Of a stretch of DNA of 64,000 nucleotides, positions 51,248-60,744 are shown in pieces. The stretch comes from Hyphomicrobium facile (lineage in GTDB: Bacteria; Pseudomonadota; Alphaproteobacteria; Rhizobiales; Hyphomicrobiaceae). Position 1 is the first letter of the stretch. The number at the start of each line of letters is the position of its first letter. Location of the stretch: positions 310,001 to 374,000 of the forward strand of contig NZ_FPCH01000003.1 of NCBI RefSeq assembly GCF_900116175.1. The letters run 5' to 3'. The notes below the pieces were generated by a model. That model was not told the origin of the DNA and did not search any database. It saw nothing but the letters and a program-made list of their open reading frames with translations. A program made the translations under genes and the position numbers.

Positions 51248-53167
51248 TTATAGCCTCCGGATGGCGATAGTGCCTTCCCTGGCCTCAAAGAGGCGCGTAG
51301 TCGCCTCCAGCAGCGCGGAAGAGCTAAACGGCTTGTTGAGCAAGGGTGCGTCACCAAACCCGCGAGGCAGGCTTTCTCTGCCGTAGCCTGATATGAAGAC
51401 GAAAGGAACGTTGCTTCTGGTCAATGCCGCAGCAATCTCATCGACTGGCTTTCCGTGAAGATTGCCATCGAGAACGGCCGCATCGAGGCGTTCGCTTTTC
51501 ACGATGTTAAGCGCATCGGGAGCCGATGCGATCATCGCCACCACAACCGCGCCAGCCGATAGGAGCGTATCCTGCAAATCGAGAGCCACGAGTGGTTCGT
51601 CTTCGATGATCAGAACCCTTTTTCCATTGAGGGTTGGCTTAGGGGCTGGAAGCGGGGGTAGCGCAGCTGGTTGTGCTTCTGGGCCTGTTTCAGGAGCCGG
51701 AAATGCAGAGCGTGGCAGCGGGAGGTCGACGTCCCAGCTAATTCCGTCTGCGGAGATTCGCATATGCGCGCTTCCCCCCTCCCCTTTCGCGCTCTGCTCG
51801 ATCAGCGTGGAGCCGAAACCTCGTCTTCCGCTCACTCGGACAGGGATGCTCCCACTTTCCCGCCAGCGGAGATGGAGGGTGCTGTCGTCCACACTCCACT
51901 CCACCAGGACGCGCCCGTCTTGAACAGACAGTGCTCCGTATTTGATGGCATTCGTGGCAAGCTCGTGCAGCATCATCGCCAGATGGAGCGCGGTTTGCGG
52001 GCCAAGTTGAACCTGCGGTCCCGAAGAGGTAACCCGCGCTTCATCAATCGCGCCGTACCGCAGCTGATCGCGTACGAGTTCCCCAAGCTCGGCGCTGCGC
52101 CACGATGTTGCTCCCAGGAGGGTGTGAACGCGAGCCAGAGATTGGATGCGCCCCGAGAAACTGCTGACAAAATCCTCTGAGCTGCGCGCTCGTCGCAGGG
52201 TTTGTTGGGCGATGGCCTGGACGCTGGCAAGCGTGTTCTTGACCCGATGGTTCAGCTCACCGATCAACAACGCCTGCGTTTCTTGAGCGCGCTTCCGTTC
52301 GGTGATGTCACGGCCGATTTTGGAAGCACCGATGATGTTGCCGTCCCGGTCCTTCACAGGTGAAATAGTCAGAGAAATGTCAAAGATCGAACCATCCCTG
52401 CGTCTTCGCTTCGTCTCGAAGTGCTTGGTGCGCTCGCCGCGGCGGATCCGGGCGAGGATGTTGACCTCCTCGTCCTGCCGGTCGGAAGGAATGAGCATCG
52501 TGATTGGCTTTCCAATCACTTCATCGGCTGTGTAACCGAAGAGGCGTTGTGCCCCCTCATTCCAGCTCGTGATGATTCCATTCAGGTCCTTGCTGACGAT
52601 GGCGTCGTCCGATGATTGGACAATTGCAGCCAGTCTTGCGGCTGCTGCTTCCGCCTCCCTTTGAGCACGTTCAGCAGCAACGCGGGTGGTCGTTTCATTG
52701 ACAATGCACATTACTCCCGCGACGTTGCCCACCTCATCGGGGACAGCAGAGTACGATATGTCGAAAAAAACATGCTCACCGTAACCATTCCGCTCGATGT
52801 AGAAGGGCCTGTCTTTTGCCACCACCGTTTGCCCGCTTAGGCGCACCGAGCGAAGCAGCGGCTCGAGGTCGTCCCATAGTTCCCGCCAATTCTCGATTGC
52901 TGGACGGCCGAGAGCGGCCGGATGCTTTCTTCCGATCGTTGGCGCGTAGGTGTCATTGTAGAGCGCCACATACTGAGGTCCCCAAAAGAGGACGATTTGA
53001 ACGCCGGCGGCGAGCATCACCTCTACCGTGTGGATTAGATTGGACGGCCAACTATCGGTTGGACCCAGTGGTGTGCTAGCCCAATCCAAACAGCGAATGC
53101 GTTCCGCCATTTCACCGCTGCCGGCAGGCCACCCGCTTCGGACACGATTGGCAATCGATTCACTCAT
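51248..53167 (-). CDS. Cytoplasmic PAS-HWE/HisKA_2 hybrid histidine kinase with C-terminal receiver
   Basis: A 639-residue soluble kinase. Two PAS domains (about 45-165 and 175-295, the second with a GADITERKRAQ-like end) precede an H-box LIGELNHRVKNTLASVQAIA with His about 307. The ATPase part has HELATNAIKYGALS and GRRGFGSTLIEQ, typical of the HWE/HisKA_2 group common in rhizobia-related bacteria. A Pro-rich linker leads to a receiver with the acidic pair (IEDEP, about 522-523) and phosphoacceptor Asp about 567 (AVLDGNLHG). Some members sense light or redox; no LOV Cys motif is visible. Single gene. Confidence 0.9.
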   Translation of the reverse strand: MSESIANRVRSGWPAGSGEMAERIRCLDWASTPLGPTDSWPSNLIHTVEVMLAAGVQIVLFWGPQYVALYNDTYAPTIGRKHPAALGRPAIENWRELWDDLEPLLRSVRLSGQTVVAKDRPFYIERNGYGEHVFFDISYSAVPDEVGNVAGVMCIVNETTTRVAAERAQREAEAAAARLAAIVQSSDDAIVSKDLNGIITSWNEGAQRLFGYTADEVIGKPITMLIPSDRQDEEVNILARIRRGERTKHFETKRRRRDGSIFDISLTISPVKDRDGNIIGASKIGRDITERKRAQETQALLIGELNHRVKNTLASVQAIAQQTLRRARSSEDFVSSFSGRIQSLARVHTLLGATSWRSAELGELVRDQLRYGAIDEARVTSSGPQVQLGPQTALHLAMMLHELATNAIKYGALSVQDGRVLVEWSVDDSTLHLRWRESGSIPVRVSGRRGFGSTLIEQSAKGEGGSAHMRISADGISWDVDLPLPRSAFPAPETGPEAQPAALPPLPAPKPTLNGKRVLIIEDEPLVALDLQDTLLSAGAVVVAMIASAPDALNIVKSERLDAAVLDGNLHGKPVDEIAAALTRSNVPFVFISGYGRESLPRGFGDAPLLNKPFSSSALLEATTRLFEAREGTIAIRRL

Positions 53168-53257
53168 GCTCCATGCCCTTGTTGCGGACCAGCCGTCGTC
53201 TCGCTAGGCCCTGGCAGAAAATGCCGATTTCGGCCAGTCGCAATTGCACCAGGACAA

Positions 53258-53485
53258 TCAAGCCGCGATCTGCACCGGTCCCACCAATCCTAAAACTTCG
53301 CGCACGTGCGCTTCAACTTCTGTGATGTTGGCGCCAAGCCTATCCTCTGCCGCGAAAATGGCCATGGCGATGCAAACTCGGTCTTTGTGGTTCGCATCTA
53401 GGTTGCTCTCGCCGCTCTCCATTTGATCTCGGAGCCGGATGTAAAGCTCAACAAGTACGCTGCCGGGTAGGCCAGTCTCTTTCAC
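53258..53485 (-). CDS. Small hypothetical protein
   Basis: A 75-residue acidic helical protein from a GTG with GAGGA six bases upstream. It includes DANHKDRVCIAMAIFAAEDR and EVEAHVREVLGLVG. Not recognised. It lies next to the hybrid kinase gene (about 90 bases), same strand, so may be co-transcribed. Confidence 0.5.
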   Translation of the reverse strand: MKETGLPGSVLVELYIRLRDQMESGESNLDANHKDRVCIAMAIFAAEDRLGANITEVEAHVREVLGLVGPVQIAA

Positions 53486-53927
53486 GTGGATCCTCGAAGC
53501 TAACAATGCTTTGAACGCTCTTCATTGCGATTTCGTTGCGTCTTCACGCTTCTTGCGAATGGCAGACAGCTTTATTAACCGACATGAAGACTCCGCACCC
53601 GGGCGAATGGCTTGGCGGGTGTTCCCGTTTCTAATCGCGACGCCGATTCTGTTTCTCGCCTGCGCCCCCCGAGTGAGGATCGGCGCGGCCGCTGCCGCAA
53701 TGGCCGCGCGATAGCCGATCGAGCGGACGGCAAATGTGGAGGCACCGCCAGGAACGCGACCTCCCCATCGCGCCTCGGCCGTCGTGCCGTCGCTGCGACC
53801 ACAGGTCAAATGCTTCGGACTTTACTAAATTCCGCAAAGGCGCCGAGGCCGCGGCCCGCACCGCAACATCCAGCGCGAGATTGATGAGAAGGAAAAGAGC
53901 CGCAAGACCGAGAAGAAAACTCACGCA
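53486..53927. other. Intergenic with a possible minus-strand membrane ORF
   Basis: On the minus strand a GTG at 53924 opens a frame with one hydrophobic span (LLGLAALFLLINLALDVAV) that continues into unconvincing sequence to 53631. It could be a small membrane protein or a decayed gene. No other gene is seen. Confidence 0.3.
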
Positions 53928-54479
53928 ATGCAAGCAGGTGCGCGGGCTTATCCCGAACCGCCGCTGCCAGATCAACATCTTGCGAAGCCCGGTGAGGAAG
54001 CAGCGCTTTCGGCTCAGCCAATGTACGACGCCCCGTACTACAAGGGGTCAGAGAAACTGAAGAAAAAAGTCGCGCTCGTCACAGGCGGCCACTCGGGCAT
54101 CGGTCGATCGGTCGCCGTCCTCTTCGCACGGGAGGGAGCTGATATCGCCATAGCGTATCTGACTGAGGACCAGGATGCGAAAGATACGAAGCGCGCCATC
54201 GAAAAAGAGGGACGCCGCTGCATTTTCCTGTCCGGCGATGTTGCCGATCCTGCATTTTGCAAAGCAGCAGTGAAGAAAACCGTCGAGGAGCTTGGCAAGC
54301 TCGACACCCTCGTCAATAACGCGGCGTTTCAAGAACACGTGAATGCGTTCGAAGATCTGACGGAAGAACACTTTGATCGCACCATCAAGATCAACCTCTA
54401 CGGCTATTTCCATATGGCGAAAGCTGCCGTTCCCGCGCATCAATCTCGTCATACGCCGTTAGAAGTGCTGTTAGGATAA
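53928..54479 (+). pseudogene. Short-chain dehydrogenase/reductase, C-terminally truncated
   Basis: The N-terminal half of an SDR of the about 285-residue YhxC/YghA-like group. It has an extended N-terminus with the YKGSEKLKKKVALVTGGHSG nucleotide-binding start (TGxxxGIG), the NNAA motif in LVNNAAFQEH and NLYGYFHMAKAAVP. Sequence similarity stops about residue 168, right where the catalytic Ser (about 30 residues on) and YxxxK should follow; the frame ends after a foreign 15-residue tail. No active enzyme can result. The break at about 54437 may be an insertion or deletion junction. Confidence 0.75.
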
Positions 54480-54724
54480 CGCGCAGGTCCAATTCGCATC
54501 GATCTCAAGTTTCCAAATTGCGTGATGAATGCCGCTCATTAGCTCGAACTCTTTTTGATGAACTCTTCTTCGTACGGTGCGTTTGATTCTTGCATGTGCC
54601 CGGTGCCAACCGGCCACAACGGAGAATGATGGACGCGGACATTTTGCCGGTTTCTGGCCGCGACAACAACGCATTGGTACGCGCTGACATCTAACCTGTT
54701 CCGGGCACGTGCACTGTCCCCCGC

Positions 54725-55216
54725 TTAATCTTTGTTTCTGTGGAACGCCGAGCGGATATTCTCAGCCACCCTCGTGATCAAGCCTGCTCGCATGTCGCGG
54801 TTGGTCTTGCCTGCTAAGTAGTCGAGCACCCCGTTACAGATCTCTGAGGAGAGGCCTTCCCGTCCCGAGGGTTGGAAAAGCGGCAGCCCGTCGAGTTCGT
54901 CATCCTCATCGTCGATTACGACATAACGGCTGCAATCCGTATGCGCGGCGAGCCATCGAAGGATTTCCGTGCGTCGCGGCTCATCCGGCATGTCGGGACA
55001 AATGTCACCGAACGGCACTTCGTAGAACCGGGCAGCGTACAGTCCAATGGGATCGACCCGCCAGGAGGAGGTGAGCACCACGTGCGCCCCGCTGGCCTCG
55101 ACCAGCTTGCGGAAGCGGGCAAGCAGCGTTTGGTCGACGATATAGGGAAAGTGGCGTGGATTGGGCGTGCGATCACAATTGAGCACACCATCGATATCGA
55201 GAAAGATCGCTTTCAT
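54725..55216 (-). CDS. HAD-fold phosphatase-like protein
   Basis: A 163-residue protein with HAD motif I FLDIDGVLNCDRTP (nucleophile Asp and second Asp), motif II Thr in VVLTSSWRVDP and an acidic motif YVVIDDEDDELDG. It resembles the HAD domain found in Swiss-Army-knife RNA repair proteins and free-standing relatives (DUF of the same fold). The ATG at 55216 has GGTGAG upstream; an earlier start at 55291 is possible. Substrate unknown. The next genes upstream diverge from hpnP. Confidence 0.82.
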   Translation of the reverse strand: MKAIFLDIDGVLNCDRTPNPRHFPYIVDQTLLARFRKLVEASGAHVVLTSSWRVDPIGLYAARFYEVPFGDICPDMPDEPRRTEILRWLAAHTDCSRYVVIDDEDDELDGLPLFQPSGREGLSSEICNGVLDYLAGKTNRDMRAGLITRVAENIRSAFHRNKD

Positions 55217-55343
55217 TCTCACCCGTCCCTTCATGACGAGCGGCGCGAGCCCGAAACTGCTTCGAATGTCACTTAACGAAATACGAAGCACCGGCCCGAG
55301 AACGAGAGGGGCCAGTGCTGAGGTTTAGTTTGCCGCCTAAAAT

Positions 55344-55733
55344 CTACGACTTAAAGAACTGATAGTCAGGCAGGCCCTTGAGCGATTCCTTGGTGTTGTT
55401 GCTCAAGATCTTGAAGCTACTGCCGTCGCGGGAAACTTTCAGTTCACTGAACGGTACGCTGACGTACTTGGTTCCGACGCCAAGAAAGCCGCCAACGCTC
55501 AACACAACTTCGTCCATCGAGCCATCAGCCTTGAGGACAATATCCTCGATACTTCCGATGTTTTCGTTGGCGTTGTTATACACCTTGCTTCCGACCAGTT
55601 TGCTGGTGCGAAATTCGTCCGCCGACTGCGTGTTATCCGCAGCAAAGGCGGGAACCGATGTCGCGCTAACGGAAAGGAGCAAGCCCGAGATTAAGGCCAG
55701 GGATTTGAGTGCTTTTGTCATAGAAGCCTTCAT
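55344..55733 (-). CDS. Exported PRC-barrel domain protein
   Basis: A 129-residue protein: signal peptide about 1-31 (ending AFAAD), then one PRC-barrel domain with LVGSKVYNNANENIGSIEDI, VLSVGGFLGVGTKYVSVPFS and SELKVSRDG. PRC-barrel proteins of this exported type are common in rhizobia-related bacteria and often stress-linked. It diverges from the hopanoid methylase-like gene across 209 bases, so both may share control. Alternative ATG at 55721. Confidence 0.85.
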   Translation of the reverse strand: MKASMTKALKSLALISGLLLSVSATSVPAFAADNTQSADEFRTSKLVGSKVYNNANENIGSIEDIVLKADGSMDEVVLSVGGFLGVGTKYVSVPFSELKVSRDGSSFKILSNNTKESLKGLPDYQFFKS

Positions 55734-55942
55734 TGAAAGTTGATGGCTCTCTAAGCGGTCTCGGATGCCCATTGTTCCCAAGAAAAAATAGTCACGACTG
55801 GCGGCGGCAGGGCCACTCGAGAACGTCGCATTCGGCGCGCTCGCGCAATTTCCACTTCTTCCTCTTTCGAGCAAGTTGCACTGCAAACCCGAATCTCCCT
55901 ACGAGCATCACATGCCCGGTTCACGAACGCCTGGAGCATCGC

Positions 55943-57526
55943 ATGACAAGCTTGCCGGCCGAGCGTCGCAAAATCCTCTGCGTGTTTCCCCGTTATTCGC
56001 CATCTTTTGGGACCTTCGAGTACGCGTTCCCATTGTTGGACGGCGTGAGCGCCTTCATGCCGCCGCAGGGCCTTCTCGTGGTGGCGGCCGCACTTCCCCC
56101 GACTTGGGAGGTCCGTTTTCGCGACGAGAACATTGAATCAGCGACGGCCGAGGATTTTGCATGGGCCGATGCCGTGTTCGTTAGCGGCATGCACATCCAG
56201 CGTCCCCAAATAAGCGATATCTGCCGCCTCGCTCACGCGCATGGCAAGACGACTGTACTGGGTGGCCCTTCCGTTTCAGCGTGTCCTGAGCAATATCCCG
56301 AGTTCGATTACCTGCACGTCGGCGAGCTCGGAGACGCGACCGACGAGGTGATCGCGCGGCTGGCGCGCGATCCGTCCCGCCCCATCCGGCAGGTTGTCTT
56401 GACGACTCGCGAACGGCGAGATCTCGGCGACTTTCCGATTCCGGCCTACGAGCTCGTGCCGCTCGAACGGTATTTCATCGGCAGCATCCAATTCTCTAGT
56501 GGCTGCCCCTATCAGTGCGAGTTCTGCGACATACCGGGTCTCTATGGTCGAACGCCCAGGCTCAAGACGCCCGAGCAGATCATCGCCGAACTCGACGAAT
56601 TGTTGGCACGCGGTACCAACGGAGCGGTCTATTTTGTCGATGACAACTTCATTGCGCATCGGCGGGCAGTTCGAGAACTGCTACCCCATCTCGTGGAATG
56701 GCAGAAACGGAATGGCTATCCGTTCTACTTTGCCTGCGAAGCCACCCTCAACATCGCAAAGCGGCCCGAGATTCTTGAGCTGATGCGGGAAGCCTCATTC
56801 GGAACCGTATTCTGCGGAATCGAAACGCCGGACCCGGACGCGCTGCGGGCTATGTCGAAAGAGCACAACTTGATGGTGCCGATCATTGAGGCGATCGGCA
56901 CCCTCAACAGTTATGGGCTAGAAGTGGTCTCTGGCATCATCCTTGGTCTCGACACAGACAAGGAGAACTCCGGCGAGGCGTTGCTCGAATTCATCGAACG
57001 TTCCAATATTCCGATGCTGACCATCAACCTGCTTCAAGCGCTGCCGCGTACCCCGCTATGGGATCGCCTCGCGCGAGAAGGGCGGCTGGTTCATGACGAC
57101 TCACGCGAGTCCAATGTGGATTTCAAACTCCCATACGCGCAGGTACTTTCCACTTGGCGAGATTGCATGGCGCGCGCCTATGAACCCGAAGCGGTGTTCG
57201 CACGCTTTGCCTACCAGATCCGTGAAACCTACCCGCACCGCATAAAGCTGCCAAACAGCCCGCAGCGGCTGTCATTTCGAAACATTCGCCGGGCCGTCTA
57301 CATGCTGTGCCGGATCATTTGGGAGGTCGGCGTCCGGAGCGATTATCGCGCGGAGTTCTGGAAGTTTGCGCGACCACTGCTTCGACGTGGCGACATAGAA
57401 AATCTCATCGCGGTCCCGCTCGTCGCGCATCATCTCATCATGTTTTCTCGCGAGGCGGTCGCAGGTCGGCGCAACGCTTCGCACTACTCGGCAAGGCTAC
57501 TTGAGCCAGCAATTGCGGCCGAATAG
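55943..57526 (+). CDS. hpnP: B12-binding radical SAM protein, probable hopanoid C-2 methylase
   Basis: A 527-residue enzyme. The N-terminal B12-binding-like domain has VSGMHIQRPQISDICRLAHA and LGGPSVSACPEQYPEFDYLH. The radical SAM domain has the cluster motif CPYQCEFC (Cys 188, 192, 195) within IQFSSGCPYQCEFCDIPGLYG. The C-terminal DUF4070-like part includes YEPEAVFARF. As I recall, this pattern fits HpnP, which adds the C-2 methyl to hopanoids in Rhodopseudomonas and Methylobacterium, better than HpnR (C-3). The call is by recognition; no other hopanoid gene is in the window. GGAG lies just upstream of the ATG. Confidence 0.72.
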   Translation: MTSLPAERRKILCVFPRYSPSFGTFEYAFPLLDGVSAFMPPQGLLVVAAALPPTWEVRFRDENIESATAEDFAWADAVFVSGMHIQRPQISDICRLAHAHGKTTVLGGPSVSACPEQYPEFDYLHVGELGDATDEVIARLARDPSRPIRQVVLTTRERRDLGDFPIPAYELVPLERYFIGSIQFSSGCPYQCEFCDIPGLYGRTPRLKTPEQIIAELDELLARGTNGAVYFVDDNFIAHRRAVRELLPHLVEWQKRNGYPFYFACEATLNIAKRPEILELMREASFGTVFCGIETPDPDALRAMSKEHNLMVPIIEAIGTLNSYGLEVVSGIILGLDTDKENSGEALLEFIERSNIPMLTINLLQALPRTPLWDRLAREGRLVHDDSRESNVDFKLPYAQVLSTWRDCMARAYEPEAVFARFAYQIRETYPHRIKLPNSPQRLSFRNIRRAVYMLCRIIWEVGVRSDYRAEFWKFARPLLRRGDIENLIAVPLVAHHLIMFSREAVAGRRNASHYSARLLEPAIAAE

Positions 57527-57831
57527 CCCTATACGGGATTGCTCCGACTTCAAACATAAGTGCTTTCGTCGGGCCGTTAGCACGCAGATCATCAGCGTTC
57601 GCCTGACACTCTCATGCGATGTTCGGACCCTTTTCCGTCATTTGGATAGTCGGTCTTAGGCTCGCTGTGACGGCAACGATCTAAGAGATCGCTTCCTAAA
57701 GCCAAGCCTCCTAGCGCATTCGCAGAAGCTCGCAACTCCCGGGGCTTTCGGCCCATTAGCTCGAAGCTTCGGGAGCCTCCTCCGCTCTCTCAGTTTCACC
57801 TTCGAAGCCGCCTTCGTCGACGGCAAAAGAA
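57527..57831. other. Intergenic, no supported gene
   Basis: Lies between the hpnP-like gene and the recombinase remnant. It may include further remnant sequence, but none is readable in any frame. Confidence 0.4.
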
Positions 57832-58314
<483 letters not shown>

Positions 58315-58534
58315 TCACCAAAACGCGCGGCCCGGTATGGCATGCGCGTCCGTAGGATAAACAAGGCCGCTCGTTTCGGAGCGGCCTCTGCCCGCCGTAT
58401 AGCACAAAAAAATCGTCTGGAAACCCCTAACTTCAGATTTCGTCGACACACTCGCCGCTGCGCCGAGAATTCAGCCTAAACAAGCGCTCGATGAAGCTGC
58501 GGATAGCGGCACAGAGCACAAGTGTCGCGTGCAG

Positions 58535-58882
58535 CTAGGGCGCCGGGGAACGAAAACGAAGGCCTGCGACGTTCAACCCTGTCGGATCCAGAGATTCCGC
58601 AACCAGGTATGAGGCCGTCACGTCGCGACGGTAGTTGACAGCAACGACCCTCGGAGCCTTGCGAGCTCGCGGCCGCTGGTGTGACACAGTCGGCTTGGCA
58701 CGGGTGCGCTCCTTGGCGATGGCTTTACCCAAGTGACCGCCCAGCGCCATGTACCCGCCCGACCAATTCGTCCCGATCACCAACGAGGCATCACTGAGGC
58801 CCTGAGCGAAGCTGCTTCGGACGTCAGCCAAAGTTGTTGCGGCACATATGACGGCAATCGCCACAAACCTGAGAAACGCCAT
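58535..58882 (-). CDS. Hypothetical exported protein
   Basis: A 115-residue protein with a signal peptide (about 1-27, ending SFAQG). The mature part contains NWSGGYMALGGHLGKA and a basic stretch (KERTRAKPTVSHQRPRARKA). Not recognised. Isolated between the tRNA gene and the pterin-synthase-like gene. Confidence 0.5.
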   Translation of the reverse strand: MAFLRFVAIAVICAATTLADVRSSFAQGLSDASLVIGTNWSGGYMALGGHLGKAIAKERTRAKPTVSHQRPRARKAPRVVAVNYRRDVTASYLVAESLDPTGLNVAGLRFRSPAP

Positions 58883-59195
58883 TGCATTCGGTCCGATGTT
58901 TAATGATTCTGGCTATATAGAGAGTCCGCAATGCTTCGGTAAACAAAAAGTTAATATGTTTTCCAATTCGACCCATTCCTGCTCATTTATTTAAAAAACG
59001 CCGTTTCCGAGTTATTTCGCCAATTGCGAATTCGGGGATTCTGGATCGATCCTATTCGCCAATTCGCCCGGCCCATTATTCTTCGACGGGCTCATTTCGG
59101 AGTTCAGCCGGCAAAAAACGCCGACAGCCCGACGTGACTTTCTTCGCCGGAACTCATGCGTGATGCCGGCGAAGACCAAAGCTCGGCGCGGCTCT
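58883..59195. other. AT-rich intergenic region with inverted repeats
   Basis: A short AT-rich stretch near 58940-59000 is followed by TTCGC-CAATT-GCGAA (59016-59030). Closer to the pterin-synthase-like gene a 10-base stem TCTTCGCCGG (59141-59150) pairs with CCGGCGAAGA (59166-59175); it probably ends that gene's transcript, although a T-run is lacking. Confidence 0.4.
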
Positions 59196-60605
59196 TCAGT
59201 CAGTCTTTGACGACTTCGGCAGGGTGGTTCCCGCTTCCTTGAACTTCAGCAAGTGCGCATCGTCAGCGGCGCCCTTCGTCTCGGCAACGACGCCGAATTG
59301 AAGCGGCTCGTCCTGCGCGTAACGCTTTCCCAACCGGTATGCGATCTCGGCGCGGGCGGTCTCGACGCCGAGATAAAACGCGTGGCCGGGATCTGCACGC
59401 GTATCGAGATGCGGGAAGAGCTGAAACGGATCTTCAGAGACGTGATGACCGTTGCGGTTGTAAATATGGACGCCATCTTCCGCGACCTCGATGCGATAAT
59501 TCTGATCGCGAATCTCGGCCGCGAGCGCCTTTATTTCCGCAGGCGTCGATGCAAATCCCTTGCGGTCCCTGAGGGCCATGAGGCCTTCGCCAAATCCTTG
59601 AGGAAGCGCTTCCGCCTTGCGTGCCGCAAAGAATTCGCGTCGTGCCCGGTCGAATTCCTTGATCGCCGTTCGGCAATGCGGACTGACCTGCACGGCGAGA
59701 ACCGCCGTGATATGTAGCTCCGAGCACATGCCCATCAGCAGCGCGTTGATGCCGGTCGTATCGGCGTCCGTCAGTTCGGTGACGTTGCCGATCCCCATGA
59801 GTATCGGAATATCGGGGCGGCGTTTGCGCAAGTCATAGTAACGAGCGACTGACGCCGTGAATCCGTAATGGATCGGATCGAGAATGGGATCGGCGTAAAA
59901 CGGCTTGCCTTTGGCGATCATGATATCGATCACACGATCGAGCGAGGCCATATCCGCCGCTCCCGCAGAGATCAGGATCGGGGTCGCTGGGCCTTCGTCG
60001 ACAATCGATATGGTCTTTTCGTTGAGGCTGAAAAGATAGTCGGCGCCTGCGCGCGTTGCCCTGGACAGTTCCTCGGAGTTGAAGGAATCCACGCTCACCT
60101 TCGCGCCGTCGGCGTGCAGCGCTGCAATTGCCGCTTCGAGATGCGGAAACGGGCTATCCGGGAGGCAGCCAAGATCGATGACGTCTGCGCCATCGGCACG
60201 CATCTTGCGCGAACGTTCGACAATCTGTTCCGGCGTCAGCAGCGTCGCGTCGACGATTTCGCCGAAGATCGTGACGTCGTATTCCGAGAGGTCGACTTTG
60301 CGAGCCGTCTGCCCGAGATAGGCCGGCAGATCTGCGATCTCTTCAGGGCCGCGTTCGAAACGCGTGCCGAAGTGGTCGGAAAGCCGGTCGATATCGCCGC
60401 GAAAACGGCCCGGGAGAATTACCCTGTCGGCATTCTCGGGGAGCTTCAGCCGCCTCTCGACGATCTCCGTCGTCATCAACGCGGCGACCTTGACGCCGAC
60501 GCTGGCGACGATCGGTTCCAGATCGGCGTCATTGAGTTCGCCGGCGATACGCTTGACCCGGGGCTCGGCCAGCGATCCGGTTACCAATACAATGCGCTTG
60601 GCCAT
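59196..60605 (-). CDS. Dihydropteroate-synthase-like protein of the methylotroph (H4MPT) type
   Basis: A 469-residue protein with an N-terminal about 130-residue domain (MAKRIVLVTGSLAEPRVKRI, the DUF6513 type) and a central TIM-barrel pterin-binding-like domain: KMRADGADVIDLGCLPDSPF, KVSVDSFNSEELSRATRAGA and ILMGIGNVTELTDADTTGIN. Proteins of this form occur in methylotrophs and methanogens and are linked to making methanopterin-type one-carbon carriers. Reaction details are not certain from sequence. The ATG at 60605 gives the family start. It diverges from cobF across 139 bases. Confidence 0.8.
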   Translation of the reverse strand: MAKRIVLVTGSLAEPRVKRIAGELNDADLEPIVASVGVKVAALMTTEIVERRLKLPENADRVILPGRFRGDIDRLSDHFGTRFERGPEEIADLPAYLGQTARKVDLSEYDVTIFGEIVDATLLTPEQIVERSRKMRADGADVIDLGCLPDSPFPHLEAAIAALHADGAKVSVDSFNSEELSRATRAGADYLFSLNEKTISIVDEGPATPILISAGAADMASLDRVIDIMIAKGKPFYADPILDPIHYGFTASVARYYDLRKRRPDIPILMGIGNVTELTDADTTGINALLMGMCSELHITAVLAVQVSPHCRTAIKEFDRARREFFAARKAEALPQGFGEGLMALRDRKGFASTPAEIKALAAEIRDQNYRIEVAEDGVHIYNRNGHHVSEDPFQLFPHLDTRADPGHAFYLGVETARAEIAYRLGKRYAQDEPLQFGVVAETKGAADDAHLLKFKEAGTTLPKSSKTD

Positions 60606-60744
60606 AGGCGGGCATTTCCCTTTACGTGTGCGTCTTGCGTGAAGTGGCACCGAACGGGGCGCGGCGCAATCACCCCAGCGCTTCCCATCGACAAATCACT
60701 GGATTTACGGTTTTCGTCGTTGCTCAATATGGAGATGCGTTGCC

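Noticed and set aside
54471..54690. Minus-strand short frames after the broken SDR gene
   Set aside because: Two frames compete, neither with a ribosome site or a recognised product; probably non-coding or remnant DNA.
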